NCBI GenBank assembly: GCA_036403035.1
Contig: DASWRT010000521.1
Location: 1 to 13,977 of the forward strand
Direction: 5' to 3'
Source of the DNA: DASWRT01 sp036403035
Lineage (GTDB): Bacteria; Pseudomonadota; Alphaproteobacteria; ATCC43930; CGMCC-115725
DNA length: 13,977 nucleotides
A program made the translations under genes and the position numbers. The notes beneath the pieces are model-generated. The model did not search any database, was not told the origin of the DNA, and saw only the letters and a program-made list of their open reading frames with translations. Positions 1 to 5,478 of this stretch are shown here, in pieces. How positions within the stretch are numbered: the first letter of the stretch is position 1; the number at the start of each line of letters is the position of its first letter.

Positions 1-1
1 G

Positions 2-910
2 ATCCACGGCGGACCGTTCGCCGGCCGGCACGAGCTGGTGCTGCGCACCGACGCGCCGACCGGGGTGGCGACGAGCCGCGGGCGGGCGGAGGAGTTCGCG
101 CTGCTCCGCGCCGCCCACGACGCCGGAGTGACCGTGCCGGAGCCGTTGTTTCTCTGCACCGACCCGGCGGTGCTGGGGAGCGGCTTCTACCTGATGCGCC
201 GTGTCGGCGGGACGGCGGCCGGACACCTGATCGTCAAGGACGACGGGCGCTACGGCGGACCGCGCGAGGCGCTCGCCGAGCGGCTGGGCCGCGAGCTGGC
301 GCGCATCCATCGTATCCGCCCGCCGCGCGACGACCTCGCCTTCCTCGGTCCGCCGCCCGCCGACCCCGCGCTCGCGGTCGTCGCCGAGTATCGCGGCCAT
401 CTCGACGCGCTCGACGACCCGGCGCCGGTCGTCGAATGGGGGCTGCGCTGGCTGGAGCTGCATGCGCCGCCGCCCCCGGCCGCGGCGGTGCTCTGCCACA
501 ACGACTTCCGCACCGGCAACTACATGGTCGACGAGCAGGGTCTCACCGGCATCCTCGACTGGGAGTTCGCCGGCTGGGGCGATCCGCACCAGGACCTTGC
601 CTGGTTCTGCAGCAAGTCCTGGCGCTTCGGCGCGTTCGACCGCGAGGCGGGCGGCCTCGCCGGGCGCGATACGTTCCTTGCGGGGTACGAGGCCGAGGCG
701 GGCGTCTCCGTCGACCGCGTCCGGGTGCTGTGGTGGGAGGTCTTCGCCAGCGTGCGCTGGGCGGTGATCGCGATGCAGCAGCGCGACCGCGTGCTCCGCG
801 GCGGCGAGCGTTCGCTCAACCTTGCGCTCACCGGACGCCGCCCGTCCGAGTGCGAGCTGGAGATCCTGCTTCTGCTCGACGGCGCGGAAGGGGGAGGAGG
901 GAAGGCATGA
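2..910 (+). CDS. Phosphotransferase family protein (APH/choline-kinase fold), 5' end outside window
   Basis: The reading frame is open to the window edge, so the N-terminus (glycine-rich loop region) is missing; 302 residues are visible. A GTG at 38 is in frame, but protein-like sequence continues upstream of it, so I do not take it as the start. The APH-family catalytic motif HNDFRTGN is at 497-520 (Brenner-type HxDxxxxN: catalytic Asp and metal-binding Asn). The DWEFAG segment from 557 supplies the second metal-binding Asp (DFG equivalent). The fold transfers phosphate from ATP to a small-molecule hydroxyl. Members of this subgroup, like the C-terminal-kinase relatives of ACAD10, commonly sit beside acyl-CoA dehydrogenases, so a role in acyl/hydroxyacyl-CoA metabolism is more likely than antibiotic resistance; that is inference. 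The stop overlaps the next start (ATGA, 907-910), implying translational coupling. Substrate unknown. Confidence 0.9.
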   Translation: MHGGPFAGRHELVLRTDAPTGVATSRGRAEEFALLRAAHDAGVTVPEPLFLCTDPAVLGSGFYLMRRVGGTAAGHLIVKDDGRYGGPREALAERLGRELARIHRIRPPRDDLAFLGPPPADPALAVVAEYRGHLDALDDPAPVVEWGLRWLELHAPPPPAAAVLCHNDFRTGNYMVDEQGLTGILDWEFAGWGDPHQDLAWFCSKSWRFGAFDREAGGLAGRDTFLAGYEAEAGVSVDRVRVLWWEVFASVRWAVIAMQQRDRVLRGGERSLNLALTGRRPSECELEILLLLDGAEGGGGKA

Positions 911-1284
911 TCCGCGAGCGCCCGGCCGGACCGCAGCTCCTGGAGATCGCGCGCGAGATGCTGGTCCGCGAGCTGGCGCCGCTGCTGCCGTCCGAGCGGC
1001 GCGGCGACGTGCTGATGGTCGCGAGCGCGATGGCGATTGCCGCGCGCGAGGCCGCTGCCGGCGCGGCACCGGAACTGGCCGCCGCGGCGGTGCTGCGCGA
1101 CCTCTACGGCGACGCCGGGGCCGGAGCGGACGGGATGCGCGGCCTCGCCGCCGATATCCGCGCCGGGGCCTTCGACGCGCCCGGCCCGCGGCGCTCGGCG
1201 GTGCATGCGCTGCTCTGGGAGGTCACAAAGCAGCGTCTGCGCGAAAGCAACCCCAAGCTCCTCGCCGCGCATGGACTGACCTGA
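907..1284 (+). CDS. DUF6285-type small helical protein
   Basis: 125 residues starting at the ATG that overlaps the upstream TGA by four bases; a GGGGGAGGAGGGAAGG purine stretch just upstream serves as the ribosome binding site. The protein is rich in Ala, Arg and Leu and looks all-helical. It has no signal peptide, no membrane segment and no obvious catalytic motif. Its C-terminal part (a tryptophan followed by EVTKQRLRESNPKLLAA, then AHGLT) matches my memory of the DUF6285 family, which is typically encoded directly after a phosphotransferase gene like the one here. The conserved pairing and overlap suggest the two proteins act together, perhaps as subunit or partner, but no function is established. 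The stop lies 10 bases from the stop of the convergent CYTH-like gene. Family assignment is from recall, so moderately sure; existence as a gene is very likely. Confidence 0.82.
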   Translation: MIRERPAGPQLLEIAREMLVRELAPLLPSERRGDVLMVASAMAIAAREAAAGAAPELAAAAVLRDLYGDAGAGADGMRGLAADIRAGAFDAPGPRRSAVHALLWEVTKQRLRESNPKLLAAHGLT

Positions 1285-1297
1285 CCGTCGCCGGTCA
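1282..1297. terminator. Small hairpin built from two convergent stop codons
   Basis: TGACCG at 1282-1287 and CGGTCA at 1292-1297 form a perfect 6-bp stem with a 4-nt loop. The TGA stop of the DUF6285 gene is in the left arm and the TGA stop of the opposing CYTH-like gene is in the right arm. There is no T-run on either side, so it may only weakly mark transcript ends. Two convergent TGA codons give half of the symmetry for free, so chance is a real alternative. Confidence 0.3.
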
Positions 1298-1900
1298 TCC
1301 CGGCGGCGTGCAGGCCCGCTGCTCCAGCCGGCTTGACCGCGGCGCGAGCGGCACGGACACCGCGAGCGTCCGGGCGAAGTCCTCCAGCGCTTCCACGGCG
1401 CCGTCCTGGTGCAGCAGCGTCGCGTCGCGAACCGGTTCGCGGCGATCCTGGACGGCGAGGTCGCCGTCGTCGAGCACCAGAACGAGGCGCGCCGCCCGGT
1501 GCGCCAGCGTCCACACCGTCCGGCGCAGCCGCGCTTCGGCAATCGGTTGCAGCGCCGTTGCGACGGCGTCGGCGACGGCCGGAGCAAGATCGAGGCCGGC
1601 GAGATCGGGGGCGGCCGCTCCGTTCGCCATCGGCCGGTCGGGAACCGGGATCGCCGCCGATGCGAGGCCGTCGAGCCGGCGGACGGCGCGAAGCCGCCGC
1701 CTTCCGTCATCGTACAACCCAAGCGCGAACCTCCGCCGGGCGAGGTCGCCGGCCGGCGTATCGAAGAATGTGAGCCGGACGGCTCGCGTCACCGGCCGCC
1801 GCACGGAGGCGGCGAGGAGCACCGGAGACCGGCGCAATCCTTCGACCACCGAAGGCTGATCGAGAGCGAACAGCAGTGGTTCGACGGCGACGGCGTTCAC
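1295..1900 (-). CDS. Stand-alone degenerate CYTH-domain protein, translationally coupled to hutI
   Basis: 201 residues. The GTG start at 1900 overlaps the hutI stop (GTGA), and no ATG fits; the frame runs open upstream through antisense-of-frame hutI sequence, which is not coding. CYTH (triphosphate tunnel metalloenzyme) features seen in order: an N-terminal strand (residues 4-13), FFDTP at 45-49 followed by DLARRRFALGL (the family's YFDTP..L...G.ALR region), RLRRTVWTL at 124-132, a VLDDGDL strand at 142-148, and REPVRD near 154-159. The usual C-terminal CHAD domain is absent. The catalytic features of the family are eroded: no ExExK motif in the first strand, Gly-Leu-Tyr where the RxR strand should be, and VRDATLLHQ where the acidic ELELEL strand should be. 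Triphosphatase or cyclase activity therefore looks lost. It may be a structural or regulatory partner, perhaps of HutI, but that is inference from gene order only. Confidence 0.78.
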   Translation of the reverse strand: MNAVAVEPLLFALDQPSVVEGLRRSPVLLAASVRRPVTRAVRLTFFDTPAGDLARRRFALGLYDDGRRRLRAVRRLDGLASAAIPVPDRPMANGAAAPDLAGLDLAPAVADAVATALQPIAEARLRRTVWTLAHRAARLVLVLDDGDLAVQDRREPVRDATLLHQDGAVEALEDFARTLAVSVPLAPRSSRLEQRACTPPG

Positions 1901-3180
1901 GCCGTCATGCCGGCGGGATGGCGCGGCTTGCCGTCGCGGACGACGACGGCGCAGGGATTGCCGCCGATCCAATAAGCGAGTTCGGCGGGATGCGCGATGT
2001 CCCATAGCGCGAGGTCGGCGCGCTTGCCCGGCTCCAGCGTCCCGCGGTCGGCGGCAAGGCCCAGCGCCGCGGCGGCGTTGCGCGTCACGCCGGCCAGCGC
2101 CTCCTCCGGCGTCAGCCGGAACAGCGTGCAGGCCATCGACAGCATCAGCAGCAGCGAGAGCGCCGGCGACGAGCCGGGGTTGCAGTTCGTCGCGATCGCG
2201 ATCGGGACGCCGTGCCGGCGCAGCAGCTCGACCCGCGGCAGGTGCGTCTCGCGGAGGAAATAGTTCGCGCCGGGGAGCAGCACCGCGACCGTTCCGGCCG
2301 CCGCCATCGCCGCCACGCCGGCCTCGCCGGTGCGTTCCAGGTGATCGGCGGAGAGCGCGCCGAAGCGCGCCGCGAGCGCCGCGCCGCCAAGGTCGGAAAG
2401 CTGGTCGGCGTGCAGCTTCACCTTGAGTCCCAGCTTCGCCGCCCGCTCGAAGATCCGCGCCGTCTGCTCGGGCGTGAAGGCGATCCCTTCGCAGAACGCG
2501 TCGACCGCATCGGCGAGGCCGGCTTCGGCGACCGCGGGCAGCATCTCGCCGCAGACGAGGTCGACGTAGGCGTCCTGCCGGCCGGCGAACTCCGGCGGCA
2601 GGGCATGCGCCCCGAGGAAGGTCGCCGCCACCGAAACCGGCAGCGTCTCGCCGAGCCGCCGCGCGACGCGCAGCATCTTCAGTTCGGTCGCGGTGTCGAG
2701 CCCATACCCTGACTTGACCTCGACCGTCGTGACGCCCTCGGCGAGGAGGCCACGCAGCCGCGCCGCCGCGCCGTCGTGCAATGCCTCTTCGGAAGCCGCG
2801 CGGGTCGCCGAGACCGTCGAGACGATGCCGCCGCCGGCCCGCGCGATCTCCTCGTACGACGCGCCGCGCAAGCGCATCTCGAACTCGCGCGCCCGCTCGC
2901 CGCCGAAGATGAGGTGCGTATGGCAATCGATCAGCCCCGGCGTCATCCAGCGCCCGCGCCCGTCGTGCACGGCGCGGGCGAGCGCCGCCGGTTCGCCCGG
3001 CAGATCGCGGCGCGGGCCGGCGAAAACGATGCGGCCATCCCTTATGGCGAGCGCGCCGTCCTCGACGGCGCCATAAGGATCGGCGGCGTCCGCCCGCATC
3101 GTCGCGAGATGGACGTCGGTCCACAGCGCATCCCAGCGCCGCTCGGCCGACGTCGCCACCGCTGCACCCATGTCCGTCAT
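1897..3180 (-). CDS. hutI: Imidazolonepropionase (EC 3.5.2.7)
   Basis: 427 residues, slightly longer than the usual ~400-410. Hydrolyses 4-imidazolone-5-propanoate to N-formimidoyl-L-glutamate, the third step of cytoplasmic histidine degradation. Amidohydrolase-fold landmarks: PGLIDCHTHL with metal-ligand His87 and His89, the active-site region VKSGYGLD at 155-162, FLGAH with His192, KLHADQ with His257, SADHLE with His280, and TNCNPGSSP at 331-339. The last motif carries Asn332 where the best-studied enzymes have the metal-binding Asp of TDxNPG. Start at the ATG at 3180, chosen because GGGGGAG (3189-3195) lies 8 bases upstream; a second ATG at 3171 lacks such a site. hutH, hutU and hutF/hutG are not in the window, so the rest of the pathway must be elsewhere. 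The CYTH-like gene follows with a 4-base overlap; bfr lies 153 bases upstream on the same strand. Confidence 0.96.
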   Translation of the reverse strand: MTDMGAAVATSAERRWDALWTDVHLATMRADAADPYGAVEDGALAIRDGRIVFAGPRRDLPGEPAALARAVHDGRGRWMTPGLIDCHTHLIFGGERAREFEMRLRGASYEEIARAGGGIVSTVSATRAASEEALHDGAAARLRGLLAEGVTTVEVKSGYGLDTATELKMLRVARRLGETLPVSVAATFLGAHALPPEFAGRQDAYVDLVCGEMLPAVAEAGLADAVDAFCEGIAFTPEQTARIFERAAKLGLKVKLHADQLSDLGGAALAARFGALSADHLERTGEAGVAAMAAAGTVAVLLPGANYFLRETHLPRVELLRRHGVPIAIATNCNPGSSPALSLLLMLSMACTLFRLTPEEALAGVTRNAAAALGLAADRGTLEPGKRADLALWDIAHPAELAYWIGGNPCAVVVRDGKPRHPAGMTA

Positions 3181-3183
3181 GAC

Positions 3184-3238
3184 GGACGCTCCCCCGTTTG
3201 CTCGCAGCGCGCCGGGCGTACCCGCTTGCGGAGCGTCC
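3184..3238 (-). promoter_or_regulatory. Inverted repeat overlapping the hutI ribosome binding site
   Basis: GGACGCTCC at 3184-3192 and GGAGCGTCC at 3230-3238 are exact 9-base reverse complements with a 37-nt loop. In the hutI leader mRNA the proximal arm overlaps the GGGGGAG ribosome binding site (3189-3195), so the stem would mask it. This could be a translational control element, or a DNA operator with widely spaced half sites; the long GC-rich loop makes a chance repeat possible too. Confidence 0.35.
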
Positions 3239-3333
3239 CGGCCGCCCCCGCTGGTTACGGGTGTATCATGCGCCGCCCGACCCGCGGAACTGTCCGTGCC
3301 GCTCTCGGCCGGAGGGCGCAGGTGGGCGTCGCG

Positions 3334-3810
3334 TCAATCGGCGCTGCCGGACTGGAGCTGTATGTAGTTCTCGATGCCGATCTTCGGGATCAGTCCGAGC
3401 TGCGTCTCGATGAAGTCGACATGCTCTTCCTCGCTTTCGAGGATGTCGCGCAGCAGATCCCGGGTGACGTAATCCCGCACGCTTTCGCAGTACGCGATGG
3501 CTTCCCGAAGGTCGGGCATGGCCTGCTGCTCAAGCTTGAGATCGCACTCCAGGATCTCCTGCACGGTCTCGCCGATCAGCAGCTTTCCGAGATCCTGGAG
3601 GTTCGGCATGCCGTCGAGGAACAGTAGCCGCTCGATCAGCCGGTCGGCGTGCTTCATCTCGTCGATCGATTCCTTGTACTCGTAATCGCCGAGCTTGGTG
3701 ACGCCCCAATGCCGCAAGATCCGCGCGTGAAGGAAGTACTGGTTGATCGCGGTCAGCTCGTTCTTGAGGATCTTGTTCAAGTGTTGAGTGACGGTTGGAT
3801 CGCCGCGCAC
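3334..3810 (-). CDS. bfr: Bacterioferritin
   Basis: 158 residues, the normal length for the family. Forms the 24-subunit haem-containing iron store in the cytoplasm, oxidising Fe2+ at an intra-subunit di-iron ferroxidase centre. All expected residues align with E. coli Bfr numbering: Glu18, Glu51, His54, Glu94, Glu127 and His130 for the di-iron site, Tyr25 near it, and Met52 as the haem ligand shared across the dimer. The GTG start at 3810 is chosen because GGAGG (3816-3820) sits five bases upstream and the product begins MRGDPTV like known Bfr proteins; a 16-codon upstream extension to 3858 is not family-like. bfd lies 75 bases upstream on the same strand, so the two are probably cotranscribed. 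Confidence 0.97.
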   Translation of the reverse strand: MRGDPTVTQHLNKILKNELTAINQYFLHARILRHWGVTKLGDYEYKESIDEMKHADRLIERLLFLDGMPNLQDLGKLLIGETVQEILECDLKLEQQAMPDLREAIAYCESVRDYVTRDLLRDILESEEEHVDFIETQLGLIPKIGIENYIQLQSGSAD

Positions 3811-3885
3811 CTTTTCCTCCCGAGCAGAAAGGCATTTTCCGCGCCGGCGGGACGCCACAAGGGCGGCCGCCTCGCGCCGCGCATG

Positions 3886-4095
3886 TTACGCCGGGGCCGG
3901 GCAGGCGTCTCGATCATCGTCTCCGGCTGCGGCGAGCGAACCCAGATCCGTGAGCATCTGTCGCACGAACGGAACGCACTTCCCGCATTGCGGCCGGCAG
4001 CCGAGGCGCCGGTATATCGTGGAAACGGTACTCTCTTTTTCAGCGACGGTTCGGACCTGGCGATCGGTAAATCCATTGCAGAGGCAAACGTACAT
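3886..4095 (-). CDS. bfd: Bacterioferritin-associated ferredoxin
   Basis: 69 residues with the Bfd [2Fe-2S] arrangement: Cys4 and Cys6 (CLC) at the N-terminus and Cys37 and Cys40 (CGKC) after a 30-residue spacer; an extra Cys33 is common in the family. Bfd binds bacterioferritin and passes electrons to its haem so that stored ferric iron is reduced and released to the cytoplasm. The ATG at 4095 has GAGAGG (4101-4106) five bases upstream. The last 19 residues or so (acidic, then Pro/Ala) extend beyond the core fold of about 50-60 residues and look disordered. Its position just ahead of bfr, behind a promoter with a Fur-like site, fits a store/release pair controlled by iron. Confidence 0.95.
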   Translation of the reverse strand: MYVCLCNGFTDRQVRTVAEKESTVSTIYRRLGCRPQCGKCVPFVRQMLTDLGSLAAAGDDDRDACPAPA

Positions 4096-4143
4096 TCAAT
4101 CCTCTCGGGAAAAAATGTGAATCGGTCGCAATTGCATTCGCAG

Positions 4144-4186
4144 ATTTTAGATGAAGCGCCTTCGTTTGCAAATGAGAATTTATCTT
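4144..4186 (-). promoter_or_regulatory. Predicted bfd-bfr promoter with overlapping Fur-like box
   Basis: Reading the - strand, TTGCAA (4166-4171) and TAAAAT (4144-4149) are separated by 16 bases and resemble sigma-70 -35 and -10 elements, 49 bases ahead of the bfd start. Overlapping the -35 on the upstream side, 4168-4186 (on the + strand GCAAATGAGAATTTATCTT) matches the 19-base E. coli Fur consensus at 11 positions. The AT-rich character stands out from the surrounding GC-rich DNA. A repressor bound here would block the promoter. In alphaproteobacteria Irr, RirA or Mur could be the regulator instead of Fur. Confidence 0.45.
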
Positions 4187-4244
4187 AACAACTGGCAACG
4201 CAGGCTTGCGGGGCGGTCAACGGCTGAATTCCTCGACCCCGAAC

Positions 4245-4327
4245 GGACGGAGCGGCCGGCCGGCGGAGAAAGGCAGCGAAACCTTCATGTCGCTGCTGCC
4301 TTCGTCCGGCAGCCGGCCGCTCCGCCC
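4245..4327. repeat. Long imperfect hairpin (83 nt) in intergenic DNA
   Basis: A single-register inverted repeat (i+j = 4572). 4248-4260 pairs perfectly with 4312-4324 (13 bp). After two single mismatches around one pair come 4264-4267 with 4305-4308 (4 bp), then a 2x2 internal loop, then 4270-4277 with 4295-4302 (8 bp), leaving a 17-nt loop. Two further G-C pairs (4245-4246 with 4326-4327) lie outside one mismatch. There is no T-run on either side, so it is not a typical intrinsic terminator. It lies between the lipoprotein gene's terminator and the bfd promoter. It could be a REP/MITE-like palindromic element, a structured RNA, or a processing or attenuation structure. Confidence 0.6.
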
Positions 4328-4330
4328 AAC

Positions 4331-4370
4331 GAAAATGAGGGTACCGCCCGCGTTCGCGAAGCGGTAACCC
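4331..4370 (-). terminator. Intrinsic terminator of the lipoprotein gene
   Basis: On the - strand, 22 bases after the lipoprotein stop, a stem pairs 4361-4370 with 4339-4347 (GGGT/ACCC and ACCGC/GCGGT, with one bulged base at 4366). The loop contains the palindrome TTCGCGAA. The stem is followed by TCATTTTC (4338-4331), a short T-rich tail. Position, orientation and tail all fit a Rho-independent terminator. Confidence 0.6.
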
Positions 4371-4392
4371 CCTGTGTTCGATCGCCTGCCGT

Positions 4393-5091
4393 TCAGTGCG
4401 TGGTCTGGTCGGCCGCCGGAGGCGGGCTCTGATCGCCCGCGGCGCCCTGATTGGCGGGCGTGGCATTGGGATTGCCGCTCTGCCCAGCCGTTCCCGGCTG
4501 ATTGCGGGCCGTCCCCGTGGACCTATCGTTGCGCAGCCGGTTCAACGTGTCCTGATCGAGCCGTGCCGTCTGGTCCAGGCTATTCCGCTGCTGGTATTGC
4601 GACAGAGCGGTCTTCGTTTTCGGCCCGAGAATACCGTCGGCCGGCCCGTTGTAGAGACCCTGCGCCCGCAACGACTGCTGCGCATCCCGGACCGCCTGCG
4701 GCGTGGGCACCCAGTCGGCGCCGGCCGGCGGCGCCGCGACTGTCACCATCTGCGTGCCGCCTGCTCCTCCGGCCGAACTGGCGGCGCTCGCCGCCCGCGG
4801 CGGCCGCGAGGTGCCCTCGCTGGCCATTTCGCGTACCGTCGAGTTCGAGGCGACGAAGCGGTCGGTCTTGTCGAGACCCCACATGGCGACCTGATCGGCG
4901 CCGACGGGAGCGGCGGCGCCGGCAACGGCGCCGGCACCAAAGCCGATTGCGGCCCCCACCGGACCGCCCGCCAGCGCGCCGATGCCGGCACCGCTGAGGG
5001 CGCCGGTCGCCGCTCGCTGCTCCACATTCGTTCCGCAGGCCGTCAGCAGCAGTCCGGCGGCCGCTACCATCGATATTCGTCCCAGCATCAT
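4393..5091 (-). CDS. Glycine-zipper, peptidoglycan-binding lipoprotein
   Basis: 232 residues. The N-terminus is a lipoprotein signal with lipobox LTAC, lipidated Cys at residue 19, so the protein is probably anchored in the outer (or inner) membrane facing the periplasm. Residues 30-60 are a glycine-zipper segment (repeated GxxxG and GAxxG: GALSGAGIGALAGG, GAAIGFGAGAVAG) of the type found in SlyB/YMGG-like proteins. Residues 130-187 resemble the PG_binding_1 fold (QQSLRAQGLYNGPADGILGP, then KTKTALSQYQ), which holds onto peptidoglycan. The last ~40 residues are low-complexity Gly/Gln/Asn/Pro/Thr. The start is the first ATG of a tandem pair (5091 and 5088), with GGAG at 5097-5100 five bases upstream; an in-frame TTG at 5094 is less likely. 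It looks monocistronic with its own terminator. Likely an envelope-stabilising or stress lipoprotein; the exact role is unknown. Confidence 0.9.
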   Translation of the reverse strand: MMLGRISMVAAAGLLLTACGTNVEQRAATGALSGAGIGALAGGPVGAAIGFGAGAVAGAAAPVGADQVAMWGLDKTDRFVASNSTVREMASEGTSRPPRAASAASSAGGAGGTQMVTVAAPPAGADWVPTPQAVRDAQQSLRAQGLYNGPADGILGPKTKTALSQYQQRNSLDQTARLDQDTLNRLRNDRSTGTARNQPGTAGQSGNPNATPANQGAAGDQSPPPAADQTTH

Positions 5092-5395
5092 CAACTCTCC
5101 GCAGCAAGACCTTGCATCGACGGGCGATCCATCAGCATGGAATTACGTTGGATGCTGCTGGCCAACCCATGAAGAATAACCAGCGAGAAAGCGGTTTGTG
5201 CTCAACGTGACCGCTATTTTTCCCAAAGAAATCACACCAAGCTCTAGCTGCACGATAGAGCATGGCAGAAACGGCTATTTCTCCGCCGAATATTCAACAT
5301 CAGCGCGCCGCACCACACTTGCCCCTTTCGCGACCGGCATGATGTCTTCGGCTTCGTTGTTTCGCCGGGACGACTCGCCGGGCGCCGGTCTCAGC

Positions 5396-5429
5396 CCCGG
5401 ATTTCTGGACGTCTTGTCAGAAATCCGGG
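5396..5429. repeat. Perfect 12-bp inverted repeat upstream of the binding-protein gene
   Basis: CCCGGATTTCTG (5396-5407) and CAGAAATCCGGG (5418-5429) are exact reverse complements separated by 10 bases. The structure ends 49 bases before the ATG of the substrate-binding protein gene. No T-run follows on either strand. It may be an operator for a dimeric regulator, an mRNA-stabilising leader stem, or an attenuator arm. Confidence 0.75.
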
Positions 5430-5441
5430 CTGGTCCATACT

Positions 5442-5456
5442 TCGTCCGCAGGACGA
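5442..5456 (+). repeat. Small leader hairpin ahead of the ribosome binding site
   Basis: TCGTCC (5442-5447) pairs with GGACGA (5451-5456) around a GCA loop, nine bases upstream of the GGAGG ribosome binding site (5465-5469) of the binding-protein gene. It stands just 12 bases after the larger palindrome, so the leader would carry two stacked stems. Confidence 0.4.
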
Positions 5457-5478
5457 CCGGCGACGGAGGCATGCAAGG

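Larger units (their letters stand above)
5101..5478. other. Divergent intergenic region between lipoprotein and ABC operon
   Basis: 378 bases without a supported gene. It must hold the promoters of the lipoprotein gene (leftward) and of the transporter operon (rightward), but no -35/-10 pair with good spacing stood out. The half near the lipoprotein gene (about 5160-5290) is visibly more AT-rich. It contains small inverted repeats, GCTCTA/TAGAGC (5241-5246 with 5256-5261) and AGAAA/TTTCT (5267-5271 with 5278-5282), plus the two leader hairpins listed separately. The similar stretches CCGCTATTTTTCCC (5211-5224) and CGGCTATTTCTCCG (5272-5285) form an imperfect direct repeat. Confidence 0.5.

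Noticed and set aside
2..910. Aminoglycoside resistance gene
   Set aside because: The APH motif is shared by many metabolic kinases; the DUF6285 neighbour and family style point to a metabolic phosphotransferase instead.
1901..3124. Open frame continuing upstream of the CYTH-like gene through hutI
   Set aside because: The upstream part is an Arg-rich shadow of hutI; the GTG overlapping the hutI stop is the sensible start, so there is no fusion protein.
3811..3858. N-terminal extension of bacterioferritin by 16 codons
   Set aside because: The extension is not family-like, while the GTG at 3810 has a strong ribosome binding site and gives the standard MRGDP beginning.
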